A stretch of 7,863 nt of DNA from Bifidobacteriaceae bacterium. GTDB taxonomy: Bacteria > Actinomycetota > Actinomycetes > Actinomycetales > WQXJ01. The DNA is taken from NCBI GenBank assembly GCA_031265345.1, contig JAISCU010000238.1, forward strand, positions 1 through 7,863, in the 5' to 3' direction. Below the pieces are notes generated by a model that made no database searches, was not told where the DNA came from, and saw only the letters and a list, made by a program, of their open reading frames with translations. This document shows positions 6,480-7,863 of the stretch, in pieces. Position 1 is the first letter of the stretch; every line of letters begins with the position of its first letter. The position numbers and the translations under genes were made by a program.

Positions 6480-7863
6480 GCGGCAGTTGCCGACGGGTGG
6501 GGTGGGACCGCGGGGACCGCAGGGTACGGCGGCGACCGGCAATCTGGACGGGTTGGAGACGCTGTTGGGGACGGCGGATACGGCATGGTTGCTTGGGCGC
6601 GTGCGTGGGCGGTTGGAGCGGGGCGATGGCGCGGGCGGCCCGCCGCTCAGCGGGCGGGTGGTGCTGAAGGCGCCAACGCATGCCCAATCGGTCGCGATTG
6701 CCAGGTTGCTCGGCCCGCCTCCCGCGCGAGGACACGCCTTGAGCGTGGATCTGGCGTTGCTGGAGCGGACGCTGCGTGGAGGTTTATGGCCCGCCGGTGT
6801 GGCCGACGCCGTGGTGACGCTGACGGGCCCGGTCACGGTGCGCGGAGAATCGGCCGCTCGCGAGGCACGCGCGTGGGCGGCCGCGACCGACGCCTTCGCG
6901 CCCGCGGTGGAGGCACATCCGTCGTTGGGGCCGTGGTTCGCGAGGTGGACCTCCGGGGGTGGTCACAAGCGAATCGCACGAGCACAGGCCTCGCGCCTTG
7001 GCCGCAGCGACACCAGTCCCGAGGAGTTAGCACTGCTGGCGGGCGAGGTTCTGGGTGCGGCGGCGCAGGTCATGGTGGCCCTGCCCGTTCCCGGTGAGCT
7101 GCGGGCCGTGTTCGCGAGGCGGATCCTCGGTGACGCGCATGGACTCGACCGTGGAAGGCCGGTGGCGACCGTGGTTGGGGCCGCCATCCAGGCACTCACC
7201 CGGTGCGACGATGCCCGCGGCGCATGGGAGGCGGTGGGGATAGGTCGCTCGGCCCTGGCCTCGACGGTGCTCTGCCTCGGGATTCCCGGGGTGGTTGCTG
7301 GGGTTGCTTCCGGGGTTGCCCCTGGGTCGCGCTATCCCGGTGACCCCTCCCCCACGGCCATCGCGAGTGCCACGGCCGTGGCGCTGGAGGCAGCCAGGTC
7401 GGTGCCGCTCGCGTTGGTGCTCACGGCGGAACAGGTGATGAGCGGCGCCATTGCGCCGGTGGACCGTGATGGCGTGGTGTTCGTCTGCGAGAACCCCTCG
7501 ATCCTCGAATCGGCGGCAGCGGCGTTGCGGGAGCGCGAGCGGGGACCATGGGAACGGCGGGGGGTGGCGCGGGATACCCGTTCGGCCGGTCGCGAGGGCC
7601 CTGATGATGAGACAGACCCGCGTGGACGGGAGTGGCAAGCGGGCACCGATGGTCGGCAAGACCCAGGTGACGCTGGGAGCGTGGGGTACGTGGCGGGACA
7701 CGTGGCGCCAGCGGGGCCGCCGAGCGGTGCGAGGGGGGGTCGGGCATGCCTGGTCTGTGTGTCCGGCCAGCCGAGTGCCGCCGCCATCGATCTGCTGGCG
7801 CGGGTGAGCGCGGCCGGCGCCCATGTGTGTTATCACGGCGACTTCGATTGGGCTGGGTTGCGG
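6469..7863 (+). CDS. jetD: JetD-like Toprim nuclease subunit (DUF3323/DUF2399, TIGR02679), C-terminally cut by window edge
   Basis: Predicted nuclease of the Wadjet complex, expected to cleave closed-circular DNA delivered by JetABC. The frame is open from ATG 6469 through the last base: 465 codons, no stop, so the C-terminus is missing. The N-terminal DUF3323-like part has LLGTADTAWLLGRVRGRLERG near 32-52 and GDAHGLDRGRP at 221-231, then SALASTVLCLG at 261-271. The DUF2399 Toprim part has VFVCENPS with presumed catalytic E341, SGQPSAAAIDLL from 432, and YHGDFDWAG at 455-463 with the DxD pair D458/D460. The domain is split by a hydrophilic segment of about 68 residues (359-426) where I expect only a few residues; a Gly-Val tandem repeat lies at 274-285. 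The catalytic-looking residues are present and both halves share one frame, so the gene looks intact as far as it can be read. Family proteins are usually near 400 residues; this one is longer because of the insertions. Confidence 0.9.
   Translation, partial: MAGERQLPTGGVGPRGPQGTAATGNLDGLETLLGTADTAWLLGRVRGRLERGDGAGGPPLSGRVVLKAPTHAQSVAIARLLGPPPARGHALSVDLALLERTLRGGLWPAGVADAVVTLTGPVTVRGESAAREARAWAAATDAFAPAVEAHPSLGPWFARWTSGGGHKRIARAQASRLGRSDTSPEELALLAGEVLGAAAQVMVALPVPGELRAVFARRILGDAHGLDRGRPVATVVGAAIQALTRCDDARGAWEAVGIGRSALASTVLCLGIPGVVAGVASGVAPGSRYPGDPSPTAIASATAVALEAARSVPLALVLTAEQVMSGAIAPVDRDGVVFVCENPSILESAAAALRERERGPWERRGVARDTRSAGREGPDDETDPRGREWQAGTDGRQDPGDAGSVGYVAGHVAPAGPPSGARGGRACLVCVSGQPSAAAIDLLARVSAAGAHVCYHGDFDWAGLR
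7288..7323 (+). repeat. Three in-frame 12-bp tandem repeats inside jetD
   Basis: Three consecutive units begin GGGGT: GGGGTGGTTGCT, GGGGTTGCTTCC and GGGGTTGCCCCT. They encode GVVA, GVAS and GVAP (residues 274-285), directly before a loop leading to the Toprim part. Because the unit is 12 bases, gain or loss of copies keeps the frame. Slippage expansion is the simplest explanation. Confidence 0.75.
7543..7746 (+). other. Hydrophilic insertion splitting the JetD Toprim domain (residues 359-426)
   Basis: This part of jetD encodes about 68 residues rich in Gly, Arg, Asp and Pro, with few large hydrophobics, so it is probably disordered. It starts after the helix LESAAAALRERER and ends where the conserved strand CLVCVSGQPS resumes. 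A hand count gives 24 of 68 codons ending in A or T, clearly more than in the surrounding genes. There is no stop, and conserved family sequence on both sides is in the same frame, so a pair of compensating frameshifts is less likely than a real insertion or linker. Confidence 0.6.

Noticed and set aside
7451..7807. Plus-strand 118-codon frame overlapping the jetD insertion, considered as evidence for a frameshift
   Set aside because: Its product is low-complexity and matches no part of the Toprim domain, while conserved motifs on both sides of the insertion stay in the jetD frame.
7027..7836. Minus-strand open frame (269 codons) opposite jetD
   Set aside because: The plus strand encodes recognisable DUF2399 sequence over the same bases. 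The antisense product is Arg/Pro/His-rich, typical of a spurious high-GC frame.

Overview
The window is a high-GC stretch whose codons mostly end in G or C, with an ATG/GTG mix of starts and tightly overlapping genes. This suggests a high-GC actinobacterium, but nothing in the sequence fixes the genus. All recognisable genes are on the + strand and form one compact operon. No stretch longer than about 20 bases lies outside coding sequence, and I see no tRNA, rRNA, CRISPR array, insertion sequence, promoter or terminator.

Layout: (1) bases 2-1108, the C-terminal part of a DUF2397/TIGR02677 protein (JetA, kleisin-like), whose N-terminus lies before the window; (2) 1105-2415, a complete DUF2398/TIGR02678 protein (JetB, MukE-like); (3) 2412-6479, a complete 1355-residue SMC/SbcC-like ATPase of the TIGR02680 type (JetC), with Walker A at the N-terminus, two long coiled-coil arms around a hinge, and signature plus Walker B at the C-terminus; (4) 6469 to the window end, a DUF3323/DUF2399 (TIGR02679) protein (JetD), the Toprim nuclease subunit. 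JetD is open to the last base because its C-terminus lies past the edge. Consecutive genes overlap by 4, 4 and 11 bases, and each of the three visible starts has a purine-rich ribosome binding site, so the four proteins are probably made by coupled translation.

Together these genes make a Wadjet (JetABCD) anti-plasmid defence locus, most likely the variant usually called type III (subtype assignment is from memory). In characterised Wadjet systems JetABC forms an SMC motor that extrudes DNA loops, and JetD cuts small closed-circular DNA. The system class is therefore known. The unusual part here is JetD, where a hydrophilic segment of about 68 residues splits the Toprim domain between its presumed catalytic glutamate and its DxD motif. 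Upstream of it, three in-frame 12-bp tandem repeats encode a Gly-Val-rich stretch.
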